Below are positions 1 to 7,890 of a DNA stretch of 35,097 bases, one piece after another. The translations under genes were made by a program, and so were the position numbers. Each line of letters begins with the position of its first letter. Position 1 is the stretch's first letter. Source of the DNA: an uncultured Eubacteriales bacterium (GTDB taxonomy: Bacteria > Bacillota > Clostridia > Christensenellales > Aristaeellaceae); contig CACWLY010000015.1 of NCBI GenBank assembly GCA_902761825.1, positions 1-35,097 of the forward strand, read 5' to 3'. Below the pieces are notes generated by a model. That model made no database searches and was not told the DNA's origin. It worked only from the letters and a program-made list of their open reading frames with translations.

Positions 1-97
1 CCGGTCAATGTAGCGCTGCTACGCCTCCCTCCATTCAGCTTAGCCAGGGCGAAAAATCCATCCCAAATCTGATAATCTTTTATACTGAGAATAGTAT
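1..97. mobile_element. MITE-like element, copy 1 (right part; left end outside window)
   Basis: Right-hand part of a short non-coding element that recurs at 23305 and 26357. The first 29 bases match bases 26421-26449 with one difference. The right end (71-97) is the same terminal inverted repeat as at 26461-26487. Compared with copy 3 it carries 30 extra bases (30-59) between the two conserved halves. The right flank is TAA, as at copy 3. No ORF. The left end lies before the window. Confidence 0.75.
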
Positions 98-110
98 AAG
101 ATTTCAGAAT

Positions 111-273
111 CAATTCACGGAGCGTGAATGAAGAGCGGGGAGGGGAATGTTCGGGAGCTCTTCGCCTTGGCCCGCCTGGGTCCGGGGCCTTTGGCGCGGG
201 TTTTCGGGCTGCGCAGGTCCTGACGTTCTCCTTCCTGCTTTTTTCCTTTGTGAATTGGCTCTCAGACGAGAAA
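111..273. repeat. Short member of a second repeat family (163 bp)
   Basis: Its ends match the 503-bp repeat at 30049-30551. The left end shares CAATTCACG and then a spaced match running to GAGCTCTTCGCC. The right end shares TTTTCCT and TGGCTCTCAGA-N-GAGAA. The right end (GTGAATTGGCTC) is the reverse complement of the left end of the long copy (GAGCCAATTCAC), so the family has terminal inverted repeats. Bases 112-128 form a hairpin, ATTCACG-gag-CGTGAAT. The middle is shorter than in the long copy, which suggests a deletion derivative. It lies 14 bp from MITE copy 1. Confidence 0.6.
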
Positions 274-281
274 GGCATAGA

Positions 282-315
282 AAAAACGGCTGTCCGATGC
301 TGAACAGCCGTTTTT
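282..315 (-). terminator. Intrinsic terminator of the EAL gene
   Basis: A 12-bp perfect stem (AAAAACGGCTGT / ACAGCCGTTTTT) with a 10-nt loop lies 11 bp beyond the stop codon of the leftward EAL gene. There are T-runs on both strands, so it could act in both directions. Confidence 0.9.
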
Positions 316-325
316 GTATACGGGG

Positions 326-2035
326 TTATTTTTCCGCGCTGTGGCCGTAGGAATGCTCGTCCAGGCGCTTTTCAAATTCCGGGACGGGCAGCGGCTTGTC
401 AAACAGGAAGCCCTGGGCAAGGCGGCAGCCGTAATGCCGCATGATCTCGAGCTGCTCCTCGGTTTCCACGCCCTCGGCCACGCATTTCAGCCCGATCTCG
501 TGCGCCATCGCGACGACGTGCGCGAACATTTTGTTGCCGCGCTCCTCGTTATCGCTCTCGTTGGGCAGGATGCTCTTGTCCAGCTTGAGCACGTCCCAGG
601 GGATCTCCTTGATCAGGTTCAGGGAGGAATACCCCACGCCGAAATCGTCCACCGAGGCGCGGATGCCCACCTGCTGCAGCTGGCTCACGATGCGCTTGAG
701 GTCGCGGAAGGCCACGTCGGTGGTGGTCTCGGTCAGCTCTATTTCGATATACTCGTGCGGCACGTTGTTTGCGTCGATAATGCTGACGATATGCGTAAAC
801 AGATCGGGATCTATCATATGCCGCCGGGACAGATTGACCGATACGCGCACGGCCTTTTTGCCCTCGTCCAGCCAGCGGCGGATATCCCGGCAGGTGCGGT
901 TCAGCATGTAAAAGTCCAGGCGGCAGATATCCATGCCCCGCTCCAGGATGGGGATATACTCGATGGGCGGAATGATCCGGCCGTTGTGCTGCCAGCGGCT
1001 CAGCGCCTCCGCGCCGATCAGCTCGCGGGTCTGAATATCCACCTTGGGCTGGTAATAGACCAGGAACTCGCCCGATTTGAGCGCGCTGTCAAACTCGCGG
1101 CGGATATGGATGACGCGCTCGCGCGCCTGGCGCATATCGTCGCTGTAATACACCATGTCGTTCGCGTGGCTGCGCTTGGCGAGGCTGTACGCCGAGGAAA
1201 TCTTGTCCATCACGTCGCCGTACGTCTCGTTGCCATCCAATACGCAAATGCCCGATACGGTGGCTATTTCCACCCGCTGGCCGCTTTCGTAATCATACGT
1301 GACGGGCGCGCCTTTCAGCAGCGTTTCGATCTGCGGCAGCCTGTCCGCTGCGCATAGCGCCGCGAAGTTATCGCCGCCCAGGCGCGCAAGCAGGCCGTCC
1401 TGCCCGATGCATTCCCGCAGCATGCGGCAGTAATCGCGCATCACGCGGTCGGCGTTTTTGCGGCCCACCTGCTCGTTGACCAGCGAAAAATGCTTGAGGT
1501 TGAAGCGGATGGCCGCCATGCCCGCCAGCCTGCCCTGGGACGCGCGCCTGACGATCTCGGCCAGCCAGAACTGCACGTTTTCAAACCCGGCCGGGTCGTA
1601 ATAGGTGAGCCGGTTGATGATCTGCTCCTGACGGCCGCGGTTCAGGCAGGTGAGCATCATGCGCTGGATGGTTTCCACCCGCGAGCGCTCCTGGGGCGTA
1701 AGCGGCGGCGCGTCCTCGGCCTGATAAACGTCGCATACGGCGATGATATACGCCGGGGTCACAACGCGCTTTCTGGAGAGCAGATGGTGCTTTTCGCCGC
1801 TGTCGTAGCACACGAAGATCTCGCCCTCGCCTTTTTCTTCCTTTTCCGGGCTTTGATAAAAGGCCGTCACGCCCTTCGATATCCGCAGCAGCTTGCACAA
1901 TTCGGCCAGCACCGCCATGATTCCGGGCAGGTCGAAGCCGTCCATGTCGGTCATCAGCGCCGTCAGTTTTTCAAATAGTTCATAATAGCCGTAGGGCGCC
2001 TGCGGCGATGTACTGCCGTCAAAGTCTTGGCTCAT
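326..2035 (-). CDS. Degenerate GGDEF / EAL domain cyclic-di-GMP phosphodiesterase
   Basis: A 569-residue soluble protein. Residues 1-130 are an N-terminal region I do not recognise. About 140-300 is a GGDEF-like domain, and about 305-560 is an EAL domain. The GGDEF signature is degenerate (GGDNF at 220-224), so cyclase activity is unlikely; it may bind GTP as a regulator. The EAL domain keeps the catalytic set known for the family: EAL 343-345, N401 in NLS, E433/E436, DD 463-464, K484, E521 in EGVE and Q541. Expected reaction: hydrolysis of cyclic di-GMP to pGpG. No membrane segment or signal peptide. The ATG is preceded by GGAG at a spacing of about 10 nt, and a strong promoter lies 41 bp upstream. 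It appears monocistronic, with a terminator directly after the stop. The effector it controls is not visible here. Confidence 0.9.
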   Translation of the reverse strand: MSQDFDGSTSPQAPYGYYELFEKLTALMTDMDGFDLPGIMAVLAELCKLLRISKGVTAFYQSPEKEEKGEGEIFVCYDSGEKHHLLSRKRVVTPAYIIAVCDVYQAEDAPPLTPQERSRVETIQRMMLTCLNRGRQEQIINRLTYYDPAGFENVQFWLAEIVRRASQGRLAGMAAIRFNLKHFSLVNEQVGRKNADRVMRDYCRMLRECIGQDGLLARLGGDNFAALCAADRLPQIETLLKGAPVTYDYESGQRVEIATVSGICVLDGNETYGDVMDKISSAYSLAKRSHANDMVYYSDDMRQARERVIHIRREFDSALKSGEFLVYYQPKVDIQTRELIGAEALSRWQHNGRIIPPIEYIPILERGMDICRLDFYMLNRTCRDIRRWLDEGKKAVRVSVNLSRRHMIDPDLFTHIVSIIDANNVPHEYIEIELTETTTDVAFRDLKRIVSQLQQVGIRASVDDFGVGYSSLNLIKEIPWDVLKLDKSILPNESDNEERGNKMFAHVVAMAHEIGLKCVAEGVETEEQLEIMRHYGCRLAQGFLFDKPLPVPEFEKRLDEHSYGHSAEK

Positions 2036-2075
2036 CGGTTATACTCCGTCGTGATGCAGTATGATCTGTCCGATT

Positions 2076-2104
2076 ATTATACTCGTTTTTCCATGCTTTG
2101 GCAA
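2076..2104 (-). promoter_or_regulatory. Sigma-A promoter of the EAL gene
   Basis: Reading leftward: -35 TTGCCA (2099-2104), 17-bp spacer, -10 TATAAT (2076-2081). It lies in the 103-bp gap between the Nudix-GNAT stop and the EAL start. Confidence 0.8.
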
Positions 2105-2138
2105 GCGGTTTTCCATCATCGGTTCTGCGCTTCCGGCT

Positions 2139-3008
2139 TCACAGCCTGAATTGCATGAAATTGTCGTTCTTTACGAAGCCGAAATCCCGGTAGAGCAGCA
2201 CGCCCATATCGGAAGCGGTGATCTGCACCGATCCGCATCCGTGCGCCCGGGCTTCTTCCACGACCAGCCCGAGCAGCTTTTTCGCGATCCCCTGACGCCG
2301 GTACAGCGGGTCCGTGTACATGCTTGACAGCAGGCCGATGCGTCCGGACGGGCAGCCGAAATACGGCGGCTTTTCCACAAAGGACATTCCGCTCGTTCCG
2401 ACGATCCGGTTCGCGTTCACGGCCAGCCAGGATACGAAGGTTTCATCCGCCAGGTGCCTGCGGTAATAATCCATGAGCGCCGGGGTCAGATCCAGTTCCT
2501 CCGTCGCCCCTTCCTCGCGCAATTGGGCGATCCGCATGGCGATGAAGGTTTCCAGATCATCCGCTGTCAGCCTTCTGTACGCGACGGCCCGCCGTTTCAG
2601 CGTTTCGTCTATCAGGCGCGGCTGAATCTCCGGGTAAGTCCACGCCGTCGGCAGACCGTCCTGCACTACGATCCGCTCGATCTCGCTGTGCAGCTCTTTT
2701 TCAAACGTCTTCACGTCGGCGTAGAACAGCATGCCGAAGGTCTCCCGGCCGTCGAAGTTTCCCGGCGCGGTAACGGAGTATACGCAAACCGGCTCGATGC
2801 CGAAATCGACGGCCCCCGTTTCCTCGCGCAGCTCGCGCTTCGCCGTGGTCAGGATATCTTCCCCGGGCTCTCTGTGCCCTCCCGGGACCTCCAGCGTGCT
2901 GCGCTCCCTGTGCTTGCAGAAGACCCAGCGCCCGCCGGTTTTCGTTACGATCACGGCGAACCTGAGCTGCCGGTCGTCGGCCTGATCATAAAACCGTATT
3001 TCTGTCAT
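2139..3008 (-). CDS. Nudix hydrolase - GNAT acetyltransferase fusion
   Basis: A 289-residue two-domain protein. Residues 15-135 form a Nudix domain with a perfect Nudix box at 44-66 (G, then E50, RE-x-REE at 58-63, G65). Residues about 145-289 form a GNAT N-acetyltransferase with the acetyl-CoA loop RRQGIA near 239-244. The Nudix part should hydrolyse a nucleoside diphosphate linked to another moiety, and the GNAT part should acetylate an amine; neither substrate can be read from sequence. The start is supported by GGAGGAAG about 10 nt upstream. It begins 55 bp after the DUF4340 stop on the same strand, so it may be transcribed with the ABC genes, although the functional link is unclear. Confidence 0.88.
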   Translation of the reverse strand: MTEIRFYDQADDRQLRFAVIVTKTGGRWVFCKHRERSTLEVPGGHREPGEDILTTAKRELREETGAVDFGIEPVCVYSVTAPGNFDGRETFGMLFYADVKTFEKELHSEIERIVVQDGLPTAWTYPEIQPRLIDETLKRRAVAYRRLTADDLETFIAMRIAQLREEGATEELDLTPALMDYYRRHLADETFVSWLAVNANRIVGTSGMSFVEKPPYFGCPSGRIGLLSSMYTDPLYRRQGIAKKLLGLVVEEARAHGCGSVQITASDMGVLLYRDFGFVKNDNFMQFRL

Positions 3009-3063
3009 ATCCGGATCGCTTCCTCCGTTTTTTTCATGAGAACAAAGGGCTTCTTTCGCGGCG

Positions 3064-4521
3064 TCACGGCCAGGCGATGCCCTCGCCCCAGCCCTTTTCG
3101 ACGCGGAAATATGGCACGCCGTCCACCGTCACCGCGCAGTGCAGGGCGTCCAGGGGATACACCTCCACCCGGCGGGAGGCGGCTGAGCGCCGGAAGGAAA
3201 CCGAGAGGAGCGGCTCGCCCTCCGGGATCTGCCAGCCCGCGGGCAGCGGATCGTCGGTCCGCAGCGATACCAGCGCGCGGTAGGCGCTGAGAAAAGCCTC
3301 GCCGTCCACGGCTTTTCCGTCCCGCGTCACGGCCACGTCGTAAACCGTATTGCCGTTTTCGTCGGTCTCGAAGTCGTTGTTGGGCAGCACGCGTTCCCGC
3401 AGGGAAACGCTGTAATCGCAGGTCATTCCGCCCGCGCTCACGCACAGCGCGGTCAGATCGTTGGTGGGCGCGTTGAAGGGCGCGGTCAGCAGCAGCGGCG
3501 CATAGCGCTGGGTCAAAAGAAACCCGCTGCTGAACACCGTGGCCTTGACCACGTCGCCCCGGTACAGGCAGTAAAACACCACGTCGCTTTCGCTGCTTCC
3601 CAGATCGAAGGAAAGCTGATACGCGGGAAGCCGCGTCTCGGCCAGCGGCTTGCCGTCCGCGTCATAGCCCGTCAGGATGCTTTCGGCGATGTCCAGCGTT
3701 ACGGAGCGCCGCGGCGGCAGCAGGCCGCAGGCGGAAAGGTCGGCCTCGTCCTCCGGGGCCACGTACTGGGCGAAGCGCAGGCCCTCCAGCTTGCTGAGCA
3801 GGCCGTTTACGGCGGCGTCCGAAAGCGGATAGACGAAGGGCGCCGTCAGATACCAGCCGTCCTCCCGCTTTTCGGCCGTGAAGGGATCGCTGCCCGAAAA
3901 GGCGATGCGGTCGATCAGTTCGCCCTTCAGCGCGGGATCGCGCACGTCGTGCAGGCCGATGCGCGTATAGGTGTAGGCTTCGTATACGTCGGTGCCGACG
4001 GTATAGATATGGCTGTCGCCCTCGACATAAAAATAATAGGCCGGGGTCTCCTGCGGCACGCTGTCGCCGATGCGGAAAGCCAGCGACGCGCCGTCCGTGA
4101 ATTCCACCTGCACCCGGGCGGCGGGGTCCTCCAGGCCGAAGGAGGAAAGCTGCCACTCGGGATGCGCCGCCGTATCGCCCACGGTGTCCTCGCTGGCTAT
4201 CAGCGCGGCGTCGTTCACGATATCGTCCAGCGTGGACTGCCTGAACGAAAAGCCGGGATCGCCCTCCATGACCCAGTCCCCGCCGTCGCGCAGCAGCGCG
4301 TAGGGCGCGTCGTAGCGGTTTTCGACGGCAATGCGCGCGATCTCCTCAGGCGCGCGCTCGCTGAGCACGGTGGGCCGCGCCACCACGGGATCGGGCAGCG
4401 CGACCGTCGGCTTTCGCAGCGCAAACCAGGCCCCGGCCAGCAGGACCAGGGCCAGCGCAAGCGCCGAGGGGATCAGCCAGCGCCTGCCGGGACGCGGCGC
4501 GCGCCGCCGCACGGGGCTCAC
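3064..4521 (-). CDS. DUF4340 protein associated with a GldG-type ABC system
   Basis: A 485-residue protein with a basic N-terminus (about 1-14, Arg/Pro-rich) and one membrane segment (about 15-35), followed by a large, presumably extracytoplasmic region. The content and the place directly after the GldG-like gene match the DUF4340 family, which accompanies ABC-2/GldG systems. It overlaps the upstream gene by 4 bp (ATGA arrangement), which indicates translational coupling. The family has no established biochemical role; a structural or substrate-handling partner of the transporter is an inference. No catalytic motif was seen. Confidence 0.75.
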   Translation of the reverse strand: MSPVRRRAPRPGRRWLIPSALALALVLLAGAWFALRKPTVALPDPVVARPTVLSERAPEEIARIAVENRYDAPYALLRDGGDWVMEGDPGFSFRQSTLDDIVNDAALIASEDTVGDTAAHPEWQLSSFGLEDPAARVQVEFTDGASLAFRIGDSVPQETPAYYFYVEGDSHIYTVGTDVYEAYTYTRIGLHDVRDPALKGELIDRIAFSGSDPFTAEKREDGWYLTAPFVYPLSDAAVNGLLSKLEGLRFAQYVAPEDEADLSACGLLPPRRSVTLDIAESILTGYDADGKPLAETRLPAYQLSFDLGSSESDVVFYCLYRGDVVKATVFSSGFLLTQRYAPLLLTAPFNAPTNDLTALCVSAGGMTCDYSVSLRERVLPNNDFETDENGNTVYDVAVTRDGKAVDGEAFLSAYRALVSLRTDDPLPAGWQIPEGEPLLSVSFRRSAASRRVEVYPLDALHCAVTVDGVPYFRVEKGWGEGIAWP

Positions 4522-6650
4522 AGGTAGCGCCGCGGCAGCAGCACGGCCACGGCAAGGATGGCGACGGCGAGGGGCGGAACGACCAGCAGCAGCGCGGGCA
4601 GGAAGCCCGAGGGCGCGTTCAGCGCCGGGCGCATGGCCTGGCGCGGGGCGATATCCACCAGCGGCGCGGCGCCGCCGCTCAGGCGCTTCATGACCTGCAG
4701 CAGCAGTTCGTCGCCCGCCGTCAGCGCCGCGATGTTCTCATCCAGGAACAGCCCGCTCGATCCGATAAAGAAGGTCAGCGAGCGCCTGCCGTCCTCAAAG
4801 GCGCGGTCGCACAGCACGGCCAGGTCGAAGGGCCCGCGCGGATCGTCCTCGCGGCGCTCGACGTCCACGGAATCGGGCTCCACGGCCCGCAGGTAGGCTT
4901 CCGCGTGGGTCACCAGCACCGGCGTTACGGTCAGGTCGGCGCTCTGCGCGCCGACGGTATCGAGCGCGCGGGCCGGGGCCAGGATGACCAGGTCCTGCCC
5001 GGACTGCGTCAGCGCGTCGGTCAGCCCTTCCACGGTGCGCATTTCGGGCGTGATCTCGGCGATATTGGTATAATAGCCGCTGCGGTCGGCGGCGTCGGCC
5101 AGCACCAGCCCGGGCCGCGGAACGACGCCGTACAGCCGGTAAAAGGCGTACAGATTGGGCAGGTCGGCGGGATCGGTGAAATCGACGGTGATCAGCGCGT
5201 TCCCGCCCGCGCGCGCGAAGGCGGCCAGCGCTTCGGCTTCGTCCGCGTCGATATCCAGCGTGGGGGAGAGGATCAAAAGCGGCGCGGCGGGATCGAGGGT
5301 TCCGCCCGTTTTCAGGCTGACGCGGAGCGTCTGGTAATTGGCCCCGCCGAGCGCGCGCTCGAGCACCGCCGTTTCCTTGGCGGTCAGCTCGCCGTGGCCC
5401 GAAAGAATCTGCACGCGGGGCAGGTCGTCGGTGGTAACATACACCGCGGCCGACATCACGGCCTGCTCGTAGGTCAGCCCTGTCCATTCAAAAGAGCCGC
5501 TTTCGCTGTTATAGCTGAAGCGCATATAGTCGTCCCAGGTCAGCACGCGCGTGCGCCCGGTCTCATCGCAGCGCACGATCAGGCAGTCGGAGGTCACGGC
5601 GGCGTCCCCGGCGTCGTCGGAGATCAGCCGCAGCAGGGCGGGATTGGCGCTCAGGCTTTCGCGGCTCCAGGTAAAGTGCGGCGAGGCCGCCTGGCAGCGG
5701 TCCAGCAGGGCGCTCAGGTCGTTGAGCTCGCCGCCCTGGCCGGACACGGCGTACACGTGCACGTCGCGGGTCAGCGCGTTCAGCACGGCGTCGGTGTCGG
5801 CGCTGCGGGTGGTGGCGCGGTTGAAGCTCAGGTCGATCCGCCCGGCGGCGCGCGTCTCCCACAGATCGCCCACGGCGCAGGCGGCCGCCGCGACCGCCGC
5901 CGCCAGCAGGCACAGCCCGGCGTTCAGCAGGCCGCGGCGCGAAATGCCGCTCCACCGCCGCGCGTCCAGGGCGCGGACCGTCAAAAACAGGCAGAGCGCG
6001 ATGACCGCCAGGAAAAACAGGATGTTGGCCGGGCTCAGCTGGCCGTTCTGGAAGGGCGCGGCGCGCTTGTACAGGCTGATGAAGTCCAGCGCGCGGCTGA
6101 TCCGGCCGTCGGTTACGGCGCTGCTGACCACGTCGGTCAGCCACAGAAGCAGGTTGACGCCGAAGGCCCACACCGCCGCCGTCACCGGCGTGCGGCAGCG
6201 GGCCGAAACGTACATATCGACGGCCAGGAAGGCGCAGCCCTGCAGCAGGAAGCCCAGGTAGCCGCACAGCGCTTCGCCCGCGTATACGCGGCCCCACAGC
6301 GCGACCGCCAGCACGTAGATCAGCGATAGCGCCGCCGTGAGCAGAAGCACGGCGCAGCCCGCCAGGTATTTGCCCAGCACGATGCCGGGCAGCGATACCG
6401 GCGACGAGAAAAGCAGCTGATCGGTGCGGCTTCTGCGCTCCCCGGCGTAGGTGTGCATGGTGAGCACGGGCGTAAGCAGCATCCACAGATAGCCCATGTT
6501 CCACAAAAAGCCCATCACGTCGCCGCTGCGGGAGGCCAGATTGCCCACGGCGAAAAAGACGCTGCCCAGCGCCAGGAACACCAGCATATACACATAAGCG
6601 TTGGCCGTATAGAAACAGGCCTGCAGCTCCCGCCTGAATATCGCGCGCAT
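4518..6650 (-). CDS. ABC-2 permease fused to a GldG-like (ABC_transp_aux) domain
   Basis: A 710-residue protein. Residues 1-250 hold about six membrane segments of an ABC-2 permease (GldF-like). About 265-660 is an extracytoplasmic GldG-like region (the ABC_transp_aux family, seen in gliding-type and other ABC systems). A final membrane segment near 683-705 ends in an Arg-rich tail. In many bacteria the permease and GldG parts are separate; here they are one chain. No ATPase gene is adjacent upstream, where such operons usually have one, so the energising subunit must be encoded elsewhere. GGAGG lies about 7 nt before the ATG, and a clear promoter lies 33 bp upstream. The exported substrate is unknown. 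Name by family resemblance only. Confidence 0.78.
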   Translation of the reverse strand: MRAIFRRELQACFYTANAYVYMLVFLALGSVFFAVGNLASRSGDVMGFLWNMGYLWMLLTPVLTMHTYAGERRSRTDQLLFSSPVSLPGIVLGKYLAGCAVLLLTAALSLIYVLAVALWGRVYAGEALCGYLGFLLQGCAFLAVDMYVSARCRTPVTAAVWAFGVNLLLWLTDVVSSAVTDGRISRALDFISLYKRAAPFQNGQLSPANILFFLAVIALCLFLTVRALDARRWSGISRRGLLNAGLCLLAAAVAAAACAVGDLWETRAAGRIDLSFNRATTRSADTDAVLNALTRDVHVYAVSGQGGELNDLSALLDRCQAASPHFTWSRESLSANPALLRLISDDAGDAAVTSDCLIVRCDETGRTRVLTWDDYMRFSYNSESGSFEWTGLTYEQAVMSAAVYVTTDDLPRVQILSGHGELTAKETAVLERALGGANYQTLRVSLKTGGTLDPAAPLLILSPTLDIDADEAEALAAFARAGGNALITVDFTDPADLPNLYAFYRLYGVVPRPGLVLADAADRSGYYTNIAEITPEMRTVEGLTDALTQSGQDLVILAPARALDTVGAQSADLTVTPVLVTHAEAYLRAVEPDSVDVERREDDPRGPFDLAVLCDRAFEDGRRSLTFFIGSSGLFLDENIAALTAGDELLLQVMKRLSGGAAPLVDIAPRQAMRPALNAPSGFLPALLLVVPPLAVAILAVAVLLPRRYL

Positions 6651-6682
6651 CCCGGCCTCCTTCGATCCATGTTTGTCCTCTT

Positions 6683-6711
6683 ATTTTAGCATAAGCGGCG
6701 GGGCTTATCAA
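6683..6711 (-). promoter_or_regulatory. Sigma-A promoter of the ABC/DUF4340 operon with an embedded inverted repeat
   Basis: Leftward -35 TTGATA (6706-6711), 17-bp spacer, -10 TAAAAT (6683-6688). A perfect inverted repeat ATAAGC-N6-GCTTAT (6691-6708) fills the spacer and overlaps the -35, a position expected for a repressor operator. Which regulator binds is unknown. Confidence 0.75.
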
Positions 6712-6765
6712 ACGTCGGGGAAAAAAGTTACAAATGCCCCTCTTCGCCGGGCGCGAGGCGCGGCG

Positions 6766-7839
6766 TCATTTCTCCATCAGCTCCCGGTTGCGGCGCAGGC
6801 GCTGATCGTCCGGGGCCAGGGCCAGCGCCTGCGTAACGGCCTCCCGCGCCCGCTCCCCGAGCCCCAGACGCCAGCAGGCGATGGACAGAAGATCCCAGGG
6901 CAGCGGGCCGTAGCAGGCCGATTCGCAGATATAGGTATGCGGCTGCGAGGCGATGTCAAGCGCTCTGCGGCAGGCGAAGAGCACGCCCTCCCAGGCCGCG
7001 CGGCCGTAATAAAACCGCGCCAGGTCCAGCCAGGGCTCGCGGACGTGCGGCGCTTCGGCCGCCGCGCGCAGCAGGCAGCGCTCCTGCTCGTCGGGCCTGC
7101 CCAGCGCCGCCCAGGCGCGGGCCATATACCGGCAGGACGCGCAGCGTTCGTCCCGCCATGCGGCGGAAGGCATGCGCAGGTGACTTTCCAGCGTTTCCAG
7201 GCATTTTTCGTATTGCCCGCGGAAAAGATATTCCCGGCCCAGATAATGCACGTTGCGGTCGTTGTCCGGGTCCTCGGCCACCGCCGCTTCGAGCAGCGGC
7301 AGGTACTGGGCGCGGGATTTCGAGGCGTCGGGATAATGATTGACCTGCATGCCCGTCACGTACACCGCGGGCAGCGGCGGGCCCTCCCTGCGCAGCACCT
7401 CGTGCACCGGATTGACCCAGCGATAGCCCGACCGCGCGTGGATCTTTTCGCCGTCGAATACCACGTCCTCGCTTCCGTCCTCCCGGAAAGCCCACACATA
7501 CTTGTACCGCGCCTGGCCCGCGCCCGGCTGCCAGGCCGCTTCCAGCCTTTCGCGCCAGCCCGGCGTGATCACCTCGTCCAGGTCGGTGCAGACGCAGATA
7601 TCGGCGTCCTCTGGCACCATCTCGAGCGAGCGGTTGCGGGCGGCATCGAAGCGCCAGGGCGTTATGACGGCGGTTTCGACGCGCGCGCCGAGCGCGCGCA
7701 GAGCGGCTGCGCTGTTATCATCCGAGCCTGTGTCCAGCACGTACACGCCGTCGGCCTCGGCCATGCTGCCCATCCACCGGGCGGCGAACTTTTCCTCGTT
7801 TTTGCATATGGCGTACACATAAACCTTATATTTTCCCAT
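6766..7839 (-). CDS. GT2-family glycosyltransferase with TPR-like C-terminus
   Basis: A 357-residue protein without signal peptide or membrane segment. Residues 1-120 show the GT-A fold of family 2 glycosyltransferases (AICKNE at 10-15, a conserved DTGSDD near 36-41, metal-binding DLD at 86-88). From about 190 onward the sequence resembles tetratricopeptide helices (YLGREYLFRGQYEKCLE-type). This layout is common in bacterial enzymes that glycosylate proteins or surface polymers. The acceptor is not evident. The ribosome binding site (AGGGGGA, 6 nt before the ATG) lies inside the 3' arm of a terminator hairpin, so translation and transcription may be attenuated. No separate promoter is visible between it and the upstream gene. 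Confidence 0.82.
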   Translation of the reverse strand: MGKYKVYVYAICKNEEKFAARWMGSMAEADGVYVLDTGSDDNSAAALRALGARVETAVITPWRFDAARNRSLEMVPEDADICVCTDLDEVITPGWRERLEAAWQPGAGQARYKYVWAFREDGSEDVVFDGEKIHARSGYRWVNPVHEVLRREGPPLPAVYVTGMQVNHYPDASKSRAQYLPLLEAAVAEDPDNDRNVHYLGREYLFRGQYEKCLETLESHLRMPSAAWRDERCASCRYMARAWAALGRPDEQERCLLRAAAEAPHVREPWLDLARFYYGRAAWEGVLFACRRALDIASQPHTYICESACYGPLPWDLLSIACWRLGLGERAREAVTQALALAPDDQRLRRNRELMEK

Positions 7840-7840
7840 A

Positions 7841-7875
7841 AAAAATCCCCCTGCCCATCCTATGCGGGCAGGGGA
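7841..7875 (-). terminator. Terminator-like hairpin overlapping the GT2 ribosome binding site
   Basis: Leftward: stem CCCCTGCCC (7874-7866) pairs with GGGCAGGGG (7855-7847), then a T6 tract (7845-7840). It follows the stop of the secreted protein by 16 nt and ends directly at the GT2 start codon. The GGGGGA that forms the 3' arm is also the only Shine-Dalgarno of the GT2 gene. Confidence 0.8.
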
Positions 7876-7890
7876 AAAAGCGTTTCAATG

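Noticed and set aside
220..224. Active diguanylate cyclase for the EAL protein (residues 220-224)
   Set aside because: The motif is GGDNF instead of GGDEF or GGEEF, so synthesis of cyclic di-GMP is unlikely.
314..1357. Long rightward ORF opposite the EAL gene
   Set aside because: Antisense shadow in GC-rich DNA. The leftward frame has intact domains, a ribosome binding site, a promoter and a terminator.
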